The position numbers and the translations under genes are program-made. This document shows, piece after piece, positions 1 to 5,145 of a DNA stretch of 5,145 nt. The notes under the pieces were generated by a model, which saw only the letters and a list, made by a program, of their open reading frames with translations, was not told the origin of the DNA and searched no databases. This DNA is from Microgenomates group bacterium (lineage in GTDB: Bacteria > Patescibacteriota > Microgenomatia > UBA1400 > PJMF01): NCBI GenBank assembly GCA_009776965.1, contig WRMU01000050.1, positions 1 to 5,145 on the forward strand, written 5' to 3'. Numbering within the stretch: position 1 is the first letter of the stretch; the number at the start of each line of letters is the position of its first letter.

Positions 1-93
1 CCATAACAATAGTACCAAAACCACAATGGCTAATAGTATCCAAATGATAATCCATTTAGATGGCTGATGTTGCTGCTTAGCTTGTCTGGACAT
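1..93 (-). CDS. N-terminal fragment of a single-pass membrane-anchored protein, cut by the window edge
   Basis: Reading the minus strand from the ATG at 93-91 gives 31 uninterrupted codons to the edge. The protein begins MSRQAKQQHQPSKW: a short, basic, Gln/His-rich head of about 14 residues. An unbroken hydrophobic stretch rich in Ile, Leu and Val follows, from about residue 15 to the edge. This is the pattern of an N-terminal signal anchor or uncleaved signal peptide with a cytoplasmic positive head, so the missing part is probably outside the membrane. The gene lies 67 bp downstream of the yibE/F-type gene on the same strand. No Shine-Dalgarno motif precedes the ATG. A TATAAA hexamer sits 10 nt upstream, so it may have its own promoter. 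The family cannot be named from this fragment. Confidence 0.55.
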   Translation of the reverse strand, partial: MSRQAKQQHQPSKWIIIWILLAIVVLVLLLW

Positions 94-103
94 CGAAGCT
101 ACT

Positions 104-109
104 TTTATA
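104..109 (-). promoter_or_regulatory. Possible -10 box (TATAAA) of the left-edge membrane protein gene
   Basis: TATAAA on the minus strand matches the -10 consensus at 5 of 6 positions and ends 10 nt before the ATG at 93. Transcription would start near 97, giving a leader of about 4 nt. No TGn extension or good -35 hexamer is visible, so this is weaker than the other promoters here. It is supported mainly by the same close box-to-ATG arrangement seen at the other genes. Confidence 0.3.
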
Positions 110-160
110 TGTTTTACTAGTTATAAGTATATAGGGTTAGGGGGGATTTGGCAAGGGCTC

Positions 161-1162
161 TTACTCTATCATACTAGCTGCAATTACAGTAGTGATGGGA
201 ACGGCTAGGATTAGGCCGATGCTACCTACTAAGGTGCGGGCTATTTCTTCGGCGATGAGCTCCATGTTGATGGTTTGGGCCCAAGGCAGGCCGCTATGGG
301 TAAGGAGAACCAGCAGAGGGAGGGAGGCTCCGGCATAAGTCAAGACTAAAGTGTCAACCATGGAGGCAATATGATCGCGACCAACTATCATGCTGCGGCG
401 ATAGAGGTCGCTAAACTTGATTTTGGGTTCGCTAGTTTTAATTTCATTAACTACCGAAGCTTGGGCGACAGTGACATCATTGATGACCCCTAAGGTGGCA
501 ATGACGATGCCGGCTAAGAGTAGGCCGCGGATGTCGATGGACTCGCCGATGATGGCAGTGATGAACGAAGAATCTTCGCTAGCGTAGCCGGTCAAGTGGA
601 TCCCTTTAACGGCCAAGAAACCCAAAAGGACAGTGATGATGAGAGTTAAGATAGTGGCGATAACAGCGGCGTGGGTTTTTCTCTTAAAACCATGGGAAAG
701 ATAGAAAGTGACGGGGATAACGATGGCGACGGTTAAGATTGAAACCCAAAAGGGGCTGTGTCCTCCCAAAATTAGCGGGAGAGTTACTTTGAAGATAATA
801 AAGAAAGTGAAGATCATGCCGAGGATAGCCATAAGTCCCTGTTTTTTGGCAACAGACAAGATGACAAACAAAAAAAGCAGGGCTAGAATGCCCATGGCCT
901 CGCGGCGAATGTAGTCGGCGATGTAATAGGTCTGAGGATCACGCTGGTCGCTGAAGCCAACCATTACTTTGTCGCCAACTTGATAAAGTCTTTGGTTAAC
1001 CATGGGGACAGTGCCATTTTCGAGAGTATAAATGCTGCCGACTTGTTCACCACTAGTAACCTCTAGTTGTAATTCTTGATAGGTTTGATGGATATCAAAA
1101 ATCTCGATTGGTTCTTCTTTGGGAATAGCGATGATTTTAGCTTCAATGAGAGTATCTGACAT
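161..1162 (-). CDS. YibE/F-family integral membrane protein (PF07907 type)
   Basis: The 333-residue protein has a soluble N-terminal domain (about residues 1-88) followed by some seven hydrophobic segments near 89-105, 108-131, 136-156, 165-186, 211-232, 267-288 and 309-331. The family's conserved late blocks are recognisable: GVINDVTVAQASVVNEI (225-241), then GRDH...DTLVLTYAGASLP (261-282), then E..RTLVGSIGL.LAVPITT (306-325). YibE/F proteins are widespread in Gram-positive and candidate-phylum bacteria. Their biochemical function is not established, though transport has been proposed. The start is fixed by an in-frame stop (1175-1177) just upstream and an extended -10 box at 1178-1183. Members I know of usually have an N-terminal signal anchor before the soluble domain; none is encoded here. 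The gene diverges from pflB and probably shares a regulatory region with it. Assignment to the family is confident; function is unknown. Confidence 0.88.
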   Translation of the reverse strand: MSDTLIEAKIIAIPKEEPIEIFDIHQTYQELQLEVTSGEQVGSIYTLENGTVPMVNQRLYQVGDKVMVGFSDQRDPQTYYIADYIRREAMGILALLFLFVILSVAKKQGLMAILGMIFTFFIIFKVTLPLILGGHSPFWVSILTVAIVIPVTFYLSHGFKRKTHAAVIATILTLIITVLLGFLAVKGIHLTGYASEDSSFITAIIGESIDIRGLLLAGIVIATLGVINDVTVAQASVVNEIKTSEPKIKFSDLYRRSMIVGRDHIASMVDTLVLTYAGASLPLLVLLTHSGLPWAQTINMELIAEEIARTLVGSIGLILAVPITTVIAASMIE

Positions 1163-1167
1163 AAGAC

Positions 1168-1205
1168 TTAACAGTTAATTATATCATTTTGGAGTTAAAG
1201 GTTAA
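1168..1205. promoter_or_regulatory. Candidate operator: TTAAC/GTTAA cluster between yibE/F and pflB
   Basis: TTAACAGTTAA (1168-1178) is a perfect 5-1-5 inverted repeat. It abuts the yibE/F -10 box and covers its predicted transcription start near 1171. Two more GTTAA copies lie at 1194-1198 and 1201-1205. GTTAA copies therefore begin at 1174, 1194 and 1201, the first two about two helical turns apart. A dimeric regulator binding here could control both divergent genes. It does not match the FNR (TTGAT-N4-ATCAA) or Rex consensus as I know them. GTTAA also occurs by chance elsewhere in the window, so only the clustering and the palindrome carry weight. Confidence 0.35.
1178..1183 (-). promoter_or_regulatory. 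Extended -10 promoter of the yibE/F gene (TGA-TATAAT)
   Basis: The minus strand reads TGATATAAT, a perfect -10 hexamer with the TGn extension that can substitute for a good -35. The best-spaced -35 (CTTAAC, 17 bp upstream) is poor. The hexamer ends 15 nt before the ATG at 1162, so the leader would be about 7-10 nt with no Shine-Dalgarno motif. Confidence 0.65.
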
Positions 1206-1225
1206 GCTGTCGAAGGAAGGGAGTG

Positions 1226-1254
1226 TTGCTAATTTAGGAGAGGTGGCATATACT
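1226..1254 (+). promoter_or_regulatory. pflB promoter, TTGCTA - 17 bp - TATACT
   Basis: TTGCTA (1226-1231) matches the -35 consensus at 4 of 6 positions, and TATACT (1249-1254) matches the -10 at 5 of 6, with the optimal 17-bp spacer. Transcription should start near G1261, three bases before the ATG at 1264. This supports 1264 rather than the upstream in-frame TTG at 1189 as the translation start, since the TTG would not be on this transcript. The purine-rich AGGAGAGG at 1236-1243 lies in the spacer and so is not a ribosome binding site for this mRNA. Confidence 0.6.
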
Positions 1255-1263
1255 ACTACCGAC

Positions 1264-3492
1264 ATGAAGGAGCAATGGAGAGGATTCCAAGAGGGAAGTT
1301 GGACAGAAAACATCAATGTAGCGGAGTTTATTAAACAAAACTATACTCCCTATACCGGTGATGAGGGTTTTTTGGAGGGAATATCGGAAAAAACGAGGAA
1401 GGTTTGGGATAAATGTATGGAGCTGTTGGTGGAGGAGCAAAAAAAGGGTATTTTGGACGTGGATATCGAGAAAATGTCGGGAATTGATGCTTTCGAAGTG
1501 GGTTATATTGATCGCTATAATGAGACGGTGGTGGGCCTGCAAACCGATAAGCCACTGAAGCGGATGATGAACCCCTACGGAGGAGTACGGATGGTACATA
1601 AGGCGCTGGATGCGTATGGTTATGAATTGAGCGAGGAGTTGATGAGGCTGTTTAGTGAGTATCGCAAAACACATAATCAGGGAGTTTTTGATGCTTATAC
1701 AGAAGAAATGAAATTGATGAGGAAAGTAGGGCTACTAACGGGACTGCCGGACGCTTATGGGAGAGGGAGGATTATTGGTGATTATCGGCGAGTGGCGCTT
1801 TATGGGATTGATTTTTTGATGGAGCAGAAGAAAAAGGATTATGAAGAATTGACGGGGGAAATGGATGATGAGCTGATTAGGCTCAGGGAGGAGATCGCGG
1901 AGCAATATAAGGCTTTGGCGCGGACGAAAAATATGGCGGAGAGGTATGGGCTTGATATTTCGGCGCCGGCTGCTGACGCTAAGGAAGCGGTGCAGTGGTT
2001 ATACTTTGGATATTTGGCGGGAATAAAGGAAAGTAATGGAGCGGCAATGTCGCTGGGGAGGACAGCAACTTTTTTGGATATTTATATTGAGCGGGACTTG
2101 AAAAATAAAAAAATTACGGAAAAAGAAGCGCAGGAATTGATTGATCAGTTGGTGATTAAATTGAGGCTGGTGCGGCATTTGCGAACCCCAGAATATGATG
2201 AATTGTTTTCGGGAGATCCGACTTGGGTGACAGAAGCGATCGCGGGAATGACGCATGATGGCGAGTCATTAGTGACTAAAAGTTCTTACCGATATTTGCA
2301 TACCTTGACGAATCTGGGAAGCGCGCCGGAACCGAATATGACGGTTTTATGGAGTGATAATTTGGGGCGCAATTTTAAGAAGTATTGTGCTGAGATGTCG
2401 ATTAAAACGGATTCGCTGCAGTATGAAAATGATGATTTGATGCGACCGATTTATGGCGATGATTATGGAATTGCTTGTTGTGTTTCGGCAATGAAAATGG
2501 GTAAACAGATGCAGTTTTTTGGGGCGAGATGTAATTTGGTGAAAGCTCTACTCTACTCTATTAATGGCGGGATTGATGAAATAGAAAAGATTAAGGTGGT
2601 GGAGGGATTTGAGAAGATGAAGGATAAGGTGTTGGGGTATGAGAAGGTGAAAAAAGAGTATTGGCGGATGCTGGAAAAAGTGGCGGGGATTTATGCGAAT
2701 ACGATGAACGTGATTCATTATATGCATGATAAATATGCGTATGAGTCGATACAAATGGCGTTGCATGACACGCAGCTGGAGCGGCTAATGGCTTTTGGGG
2801 TGGCGGGGTTGAGCGTGGTGGCGGATTCGTTGTCGGCGATTAAATATGCTAAGGTTCGGCCGATCAGAGATGAGGAGGGAATAGCAGTGGATTTTGAAAT
2901 TGAAGGGGAATGGCCGCAGTATGGTAATGACGATAGTCGAGTGGATTCAATTGCGGCGGAAGTGCTGGAAAAGTTTTATGGGGAACTCAAAAAACATAAG
3001 CTATATCGGGAGGCAAAACCTACTCTGTCGGTATTGACGATTACTTCGAACGTGGTCTATGGACAAAAAACGGGGGCGACTCCAGACGGAAGAAAAGCGG
3101 GGGTGGCGTTTGCGCCGGGGGCGAGTCCGATGCATAATCGGGACGTGAACGGAGCTCTGGCTTCGCTAAACTCGGTGGCTAAAATTGATTATTCGGGCTG
3201 CTGTCGGGACGGGGTTTCTAATACTTTTACCATTGTGCCAAGTTCGCTGGGAATGAATAAAAAGGATAGAATAAAAAACTTGGTGGCGATATTAGATGGA
3301 TATTTTCAAAAGGGAGCGCATCATCTAAACGTGAATGTGTTGAGAAAGGAGACGCTGATGGAGGCGATGGAAAATCCAGAAAAATATCCTTTGCTAACTA
3401 TTAGAGTGTCGGGTTATGCGGTGCGGTTTAATCGGCTGACGCGGACACAGCAAGAAGAAGTGATTGCGCGAACCTTTCATAAAAACATATGA
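1264..3492 (+). CDS. pflB: Formate C-acetyltransferase (pyruvate formate-lyase), glycyl radical enzyme
   Basis: Catalyses pyruvate + CoA to acetyl-CoA + formate in anaerobic fermentation, in the cytoplasm. Numbering from the ATG at 1264 (742 residues; E. coli PflB has 760), the protein keeps the substrate-domain block TGLPDAYGRGRIIGDYRR (from about 159) and FSGDPTW with its Trp at 321. The catalytic Cys405-Cys406 lie in IACCVSAM, and Arg422, equivalent to E. coli Arg435, ends KQMQFFGAR. The C-terminal glycyl-radical motif RVSGYAVRF has its Gly at 717, 25 residues from the end as in E. coli. These residues separate PflB from glycerol/diol dehydratases and other glycyl radical paralogues. An open frame continues back to a TTG at 1189, but those 25 extra residues match nothing in PflB, while MKEQWRGFQEGSW aligns with the E. 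coli N-terminus. The stop overlaps the pflA start. An unusual vicinal Cys pair (about 646-647) occurs where E. coli has no Cys. Confidence 0.96.
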   Translation: MKEQWRGFQEGSWTENINVAEFIKQNYTPYTGDEGFLEGISEKTRKVWDKCMELLVEEQKKGILDVDIEKMSGIDAFEVGYIDRYNETVVGLQTDKPLKRMMNPYGGVRMVHKALDAYGYELSEELMRLFSEYRKTHNQGVFDAYTEEMKLMRKVGLLTGLPDAYGRGRIIGDYRRVALYGIDFLMEQKKKDYEELTGEMDDELIRLREEIAEQYKALARTKNMAERYGLDISAPAADAKEAVQWLYFGYLAGIKESNGAAMSLGRTATFLDIYIERDLKNKKITEKEAQELIDQLVIKLRLVRHLRTPEYDELFSGDPTWVTEAIAGMTHDGESLVTKSSYRYLHTLTNLGSAPEPNMTVLWSDNLGRNFKKYCAEMSIKTDSLQYENDDLMRPIYGDDYGIACCVSAMKMGKQMQFFGARCNLVKALLYSINGGIDEIEKIKVVEGFEKMKDKVLGYEKVKKEYWRMLEKVAGIYANTMNVIHYMHDKYAYESIQMALHDTQLERLMAFGVAGLSVVADSLSAIKYAKVRPIRDEEGIAVDFEIEGEWPQYGNDDSRVDSIAAEVLEKFYGELKKHKLYREAKPTLSVLTITSNVVYGQKTGATPDGRKAGVAFAPGASPMHNRDVNGALASLNSVAKIDYSGCCRDGVSNTFTIVPSSLGMNKKDRIKNLVAILDGYFQKGAHHLNVNVLRKETLMEAMENPEKYPLLTIRVSGYAVRFNRLTRTQQEEVIARTFHKNI

Positions 3493-4205
3493 CGGTAAAA
3501 GGGAGTGTCAATTCCATAGAAACTTTGGGGTTGGTGGACGGGCCGGGGGTGCGGGTGGTGGTGTTTTTGAATGGGTGTAAATTGCGATGTAAATATTGTC
3601 ATAATCCGGAAATGCAGGAGATGGGGAAAGTTAATTACACGCCGGAGGAGTTGGTGAAGAAAATTAGAGAGTATAAACCATATTATGGAGGGGAGGGCGG
3701 GGTGACATTTTCGGGAGGGGAACCTCTGCTGCAGGGAGAGTTTTTGATAGCGGTGAGTAAACTTTTGCGGGAAGAAAATATTCATATAGCTTTGGATACG
3801 GCGGGAGTGGGAGCGGGAAGATATGAGGAGATTTTGGAGAATATTGATTTGGTGTTGTTGGATATAAAACATATTGAGAGAGCTGGGTATCGGGAGCTGA
3901 CGGGAGCAGAAATGGATGAGGCGGAAAAGTTTATTAAAGTGATGAATAAAATGGAGAAAAAAGTGTGGATTAGGCAGGTGATAGTACCGAGGTTGAATGA
4001 TAGTAGAGAATATGTGGAAAAATTGGGGGAGTTTTTGAGGAAAATTAAAAATATTGAGCGGGTGGATTTTTTACCTTATCATAAGATGGGTGAGGAAAAG
4101 TATGAGAGGCTGGGGAGGGAGAGCTTATATAGGGGGGTGGAGGCGATGGATGAGGAGAAATGCGCGAAGTTGAGGGAGGGGTTGGAGTGGGAGGGTATGG
4201 TATAA
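3489..4205 (+). CDS. pflA: Pyruvate formate-lyase activating enzyme, radical SAM
   Basis: Uses S-adenosylmethionine and a [4Fe-4S] cluster to abstract hydrogen from the PflB glycine and create its radical; cytoplasmic. The 238 residues are close to the E. coli length of about 246. Visible motifs in order are the family hallmark DGPGVR (17-22), the cluster triad Cys30-x3-Cys34-x2-Cys37 in CKLRCKYCHNP, the AdoMet-binding SGGEP (75-79), DTAG (103-106), LDIKH (124-128), IRQVIVP (161-167) and FLPYHKMG (194-201). There is no ferredoxin-type insert, which separates it from activases of other glycyl radical enzymes. The start codon overlaps the pflB stop as ATGA (3489-3492) and has no Shine-Dalgarno motif, so translation is probably coupled to pflB in a bicistronic operon. 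The coding strand is extremely G-rich and C-poor: one 60-base line (4141-4200) has 32 G against 3 C. Confidence 0.95.
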   Translation: MTVKGSVNSIETLGLVDGPGVRVVVFLNGCKLRCKYCHNPEMQEMGKVNYTPEELVKKIREYKPYYGGEGGVTFSGGEPLLQGEFLIAVSKLLREENIHIALDTAGVGAGRYEEILENIDLVLLDIKHIERAGYRELTGAEMDEAEKFIKVMNKMEKKVWIRQVIVPRLNDSREYVEKLGEFLRKIKNIERVDFLPYHKMGEEKYERLGRESLYRGVEAMDEEKCAKLREGLEWEGMV

Positions 4206-4206
4206 T
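4198..4206 (+). promoter_or_regulatory. Extended -10 promoter (TGGTATAAT) over the pflA stop codon
   Basis: TGG-TATAAT is a perfect extended -10. Its hexamer (4201-4206) contains the pflA stop TAA (4203-4205) and ends exactly 6 nt before the next ATG at 4213. Transcription is therefore predicted to begin on the A of the start codon. No -35 is found at 16-18 bp. TTGAGG at 4170-4175 is too far away and TTGGAG at 4182-4187 is too close, so the TG extension would have to do the work. The identical TGGTATAAT-N6-ATG arrangement occurs at the DUF1653 gene. Confidence 0.6.
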
Positions 4207-4212
4207 GGCGCG

Positions 4213-4773
4213 ATGAAAGAAACAATATTAGGGATTTTTGAGCCGTTGGCGCAACTTAATCCCCTACTCTATGTGTTGATTATTGCGATGGTACCGATTG
4301 TGGAATTGCGCGGAGCGATACCGGTGGGGATTGCGATGGGGTTGCCTTGGTGGCAGGTGACGGGAGTGGCGATGGTGGGGTCGATTATTCCCGCGCCATT
4401 TATTGTGTTATTTTTTAAGAAGTTTATGGATTTGGCGCGGGAGAAAAAATGGTTTCCGAAACTGATTGGCTGGTTGGATAAGAAGTTTTCGAAGGCGCAT
4501 AGAGAGTTTGAGGCCAAAATTGATGATGGGAAGATAGATGCGCGAGAGGCAAAACAAATCAAGGGACTGGAGCGAGCGAAGTTTTGGGGGATTATGATTT
4601 TTACGGGTATTCCTTTGCCGGGGACTGGGGCTTGGACGGCTAGCGGGGTGGCTTCGATTATTGAAATGCCGCCAAAAAAGGCGGTGGGGGCGGTGGCGCT
4701 GGGGTGTTTGATGGCAGGAGTGATAGTGACGATAATTAGTTTGTTGGGGAAAACGGCGCTACAGGGGATTTAG
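4213..4773 (+). CDS. COG2426-type small membrane protein (PF06695, 'small multidrug export')
   Basis: The 186-residue protein has hydrophobic segments near residues 18-42, 47-69, 124-150 and 157-178. A charged, mostly helical loop lies between the second and third (about 70-122). Two family signatures are clear: PIVELRGAIPVGIAMGLPW (28-46), with Glu31 and Arg33 inside the first hydrophobic segment, and FTGIPLPGTGAWTASGVAS (130-148). The Pro/Gly-rich loops resemble the re-entrant elements of DedA/VTT-type transporters, to which this family has been proposed to be related. The 'multidrug export' name is historical, and no substrate can be read from the sequence. It starts 7 bp after pflA and could be cotranscribed, but it also has its own extended -10 box giving a leaderless mRNA. 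Its 3' end overlaps the convergent DUF1653 gene by 4 bp. Confidence 0.9.
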   Translation: MKETILGIFEPLAQLNPLLYVLIIAMVPIVELRGAIPVGIAMGLPWWQVTGVAMVGSIIPAPFIVLFFKKFMDLAREKKWFPKLIGWLDKKFSKAHREFEAKIDDGKIDAREAKQIKGLERAKFWGIMIFTGIPLPGTGAWTASGVASIIEMPPKKAVGAVALGCLMAGVIVTIISLLGKTALQGI

Positions 4774-5039
4774 TTAAGATTCTCCGGTAAACTAGTTACT
4801 TCTTCAAAACGATATTTTTGTTTTACTTGGGGATATTTTTGGTGGTCAACTTCGGATAGAAACATGGAGAGAGGGCGAATATAGGGAGGGAGATTGTCGC
4901 CATAAAGAGGGCGATAGATAACATATTCTTCCTGAGTTTCGCTATGGAGAGCGATGTCTTCAACAAAATAATAGTTGCCTTTGAAATGACGGTAGAGGCC
5001 GTGGAGCTTGAGTTGGCGTTGAGAGAAGCTTGCGTTCAT
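4770..5039 (-). CDS. DUF1653-domain protein (PF07866 type)
   Basis: From the ATG at 5039 the protein has 89 residues, nearly all of it one DUF1653 domain. The family pattern is visible: G-x-Y-x-H-x-KG near the start (GLYRHFKGNYY), then ALHSETQEEYVIYRPLYGD, then IRPLSMFLSEV, and a closing KYRFEEV. Many bacteria have such small proteins, alone or fused to other domains; the function is unknown, and it is soluble with no membrane segment. A longer frame begins at an ATG at 5057. That start lies upstream of a perfect extended -10 box whose predicted transcription start falls on the A at 5039, and its six extra residues add nothing to the domain. I therefore choose 5039. It converges on the COG2426-type gene, with the stop codons interlocked (4770-4773). 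Confidence 0.85.
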   Translation of the reverse strand: MNASFSQRQLKLHGLYRHFKGNYYFVEDIALHSETQEEYVIYRPLYGDNLPPYIRPLSMFLSEVDHQKYPQVKQKYRFEEVTSLPENLN

Positions 5040-5045
5040 AGAGGT

Positions 5046-5075
5046 ATTATACCACACTAGTGAATTCTATCCCAA
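5046..5075 (-). promoter_or_regulatory. Promoter of the DUF1653 gene, TTGGGA - 18 bp - (TGG)TATAAT
   Basis: On the minus strand TATAAT (5051-5046) is preceded by TGG, forming a perfect extended -10. A 4-of-6 -35 match, TTGGGA (5075-5070), lies 18 bp further upstream and overlaps the last codons of the upstream gene. Six bases separate the hexamer from the ATG at 5039, so transcription should begin at the start codon itself. The spacer contains the 8-bp palindrome CACTAGTG (5055-5062). Confidence 0.7.
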
Positions 5076-5145
5076 TCCGGACACTTTGCCTTTCTTGATA
5101 TATTGTAACTCACGATGGAAGGCTTCGCTAGATGTCTCATAATTA
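5067..5145 (-). CDS. C-terminal fragment of an unidentified protein, cut by the window edge
   Basis: In one minus-strand frame the edge sequence reads 25 codons and a TAG stop (5069-5067). The end of the protein is NYETSSEAFHRELQYIKKGK followed by VSGLG. The amphipathic, charged character with Ala, Leu, Tyr and Ile spaced as on a helix is protein-like. The next frame, which opens with an ATG (MRHLAKPS...), looks less natural and runs through the promoter to a stop at 5058-5060. The fragment is too short to assign to a family. It would lie 27 bp upstream of the DUF1653 gene on the same strand. The open frame is seen directly; that it is a real gene is inferred. Confidence 0.45.
   Translation of the reverse strand, partial: NYETSSEAFHRELQYIKKGKVSGLG

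Noticed and set aside
94..160. Intrinsic terminator after the yibE/F gene
   Set aside because: I could not pair a stable GC-rich stem followed by a T-run on the minus strand. The C-run near 141-146 has no matching arm.
708..914. Plus-strand frame of 68 codons inside the yibE/F gene
   Set aside because: It lies opposite conserved membrane segments. The basic Lys/Arg/Met-rich product is a reverse-complement artefact.
1236..1246. AGGAGAGGTGG as a Shine-Dalgarno site for pflB
   Set aside because: It ends about 17 nt before ATG 1264, too far, and falls between the predicted -35 and -10 boxes, so it would not be transcribed. It sits almost on the GTG at 1243, too close to serve that codon.
1516..1521. 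TATAAT inside pflB as an internal promoter
   Set aside because: It lacks the TGn extension and has no following start codon in a plausible frame. The bases encode conserved Tyr-Asn in the GYIDRYNE segment.
1234..1674. Minus-strand open frame of 146 codons inside pflB
   Set aside because: It is antisense to strongly conserved pyruvate formate-lyase sequence. Its translation is rich in His, Leu and Pro without domain pattern, as expected for a shadow of a purine-rich coding strand.
3477..3872. Minus-strand open frame of 131 codons across the pflB-pflA junction
   Set aside because: It is antisense to the radical-SAM core of pflA. The His/Gln/Pro-rich product has no recognisable motif and no start signal like those of the real genes.
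4269..4562. Minus-strand frame of 97 codons inside the COG2426-type gene
   Set aside because: The sense strand encodes both family signatures. The antisense product has no pattern and no nearby -10 box.
5055..5062. ACTAGT copies near two minus-strand promoters (116-121 and 5056-5061) as a shared operator
   Set aside because: The hexamer also occurs within the yibE/F gene (1052-1057) and the DUF1653 gene (4791-4796). Two promoter copies at differing distances from the -10 box are too few to support a site.

Overview
The window carries anaerobic pyruvate metabolism with small membrane-protein neighbours. It comes from a bacterium using the standard code, with UGA read as stop at the end of pflB. 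The gene set (YibE/F, pyruvate formate-lyase with its activase, a COG2426 'small multidrug export' protein, a DUF1653 protein), the tight packing and the absence of Shine-Dalgarno motifs before every visible start suggest a fermentative, small-genome lineage. My best guess is a Candidate Phyla Radiation / Patescibacteria-type organism. That placement is an inference; the sequence contains no rRNA or other phylogenetic marker.

Layout, left to right. A membrane-anchored protein on the minus strand runs off the left edge (1-93), and its upstream neighbour on the same strand is a YibE/F-family integral membrane protein (161-1162). A divergent promoter region (about 1163-1263) separates this from pflB (1264-3492, +) and pflA (3489-4205, +), which overlap by ATGA. 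The COG2426-type membrane protein follows 7 bp later (4213-4773, +), with a perfect extended -10 box lying over the pflA stop codon. It overlaps tail-to-tail by 4 bp with a convergent DUF1653 gene (4770-5039, -). The last bases hold the 3' end of another minus-strand gene (5067-5145).

Functionally, PflA is a radical-SAM activase that installs the glycyl radical on PflB. PflB splits pyruvate plus CoA into acetyl-CoA and formate without oxygen. Both enzymes keep all the hallmark residues I could check. The flanking genes have no established link to this reaction.

The most distinctive signal is in the start regions. Three genes have a TGnTATAAT extended -10 box just before the ATG. In two of them the box lies exactly 6 nt from the ATG, so transcription should start on the A of the start codon. 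pflB has a TTGCTA-17-TATACT promoter ending 9 nt before its homology-supported ATG. This points to leaderless or near-leaderless mRNAs as the local norm. A cluster of TTAAC/GTTAA elements, including a perfect inverted repeat, sits in the yibE-pflB divergent region as a candidate operator. The + strand is G-rich over genes of both orientations, suggesting it is the leading replication strand. I found no RNA gene, mobile element, CRISPR array or convincing intrinsic terminator, and nothing that clearly makes a wholly new system.
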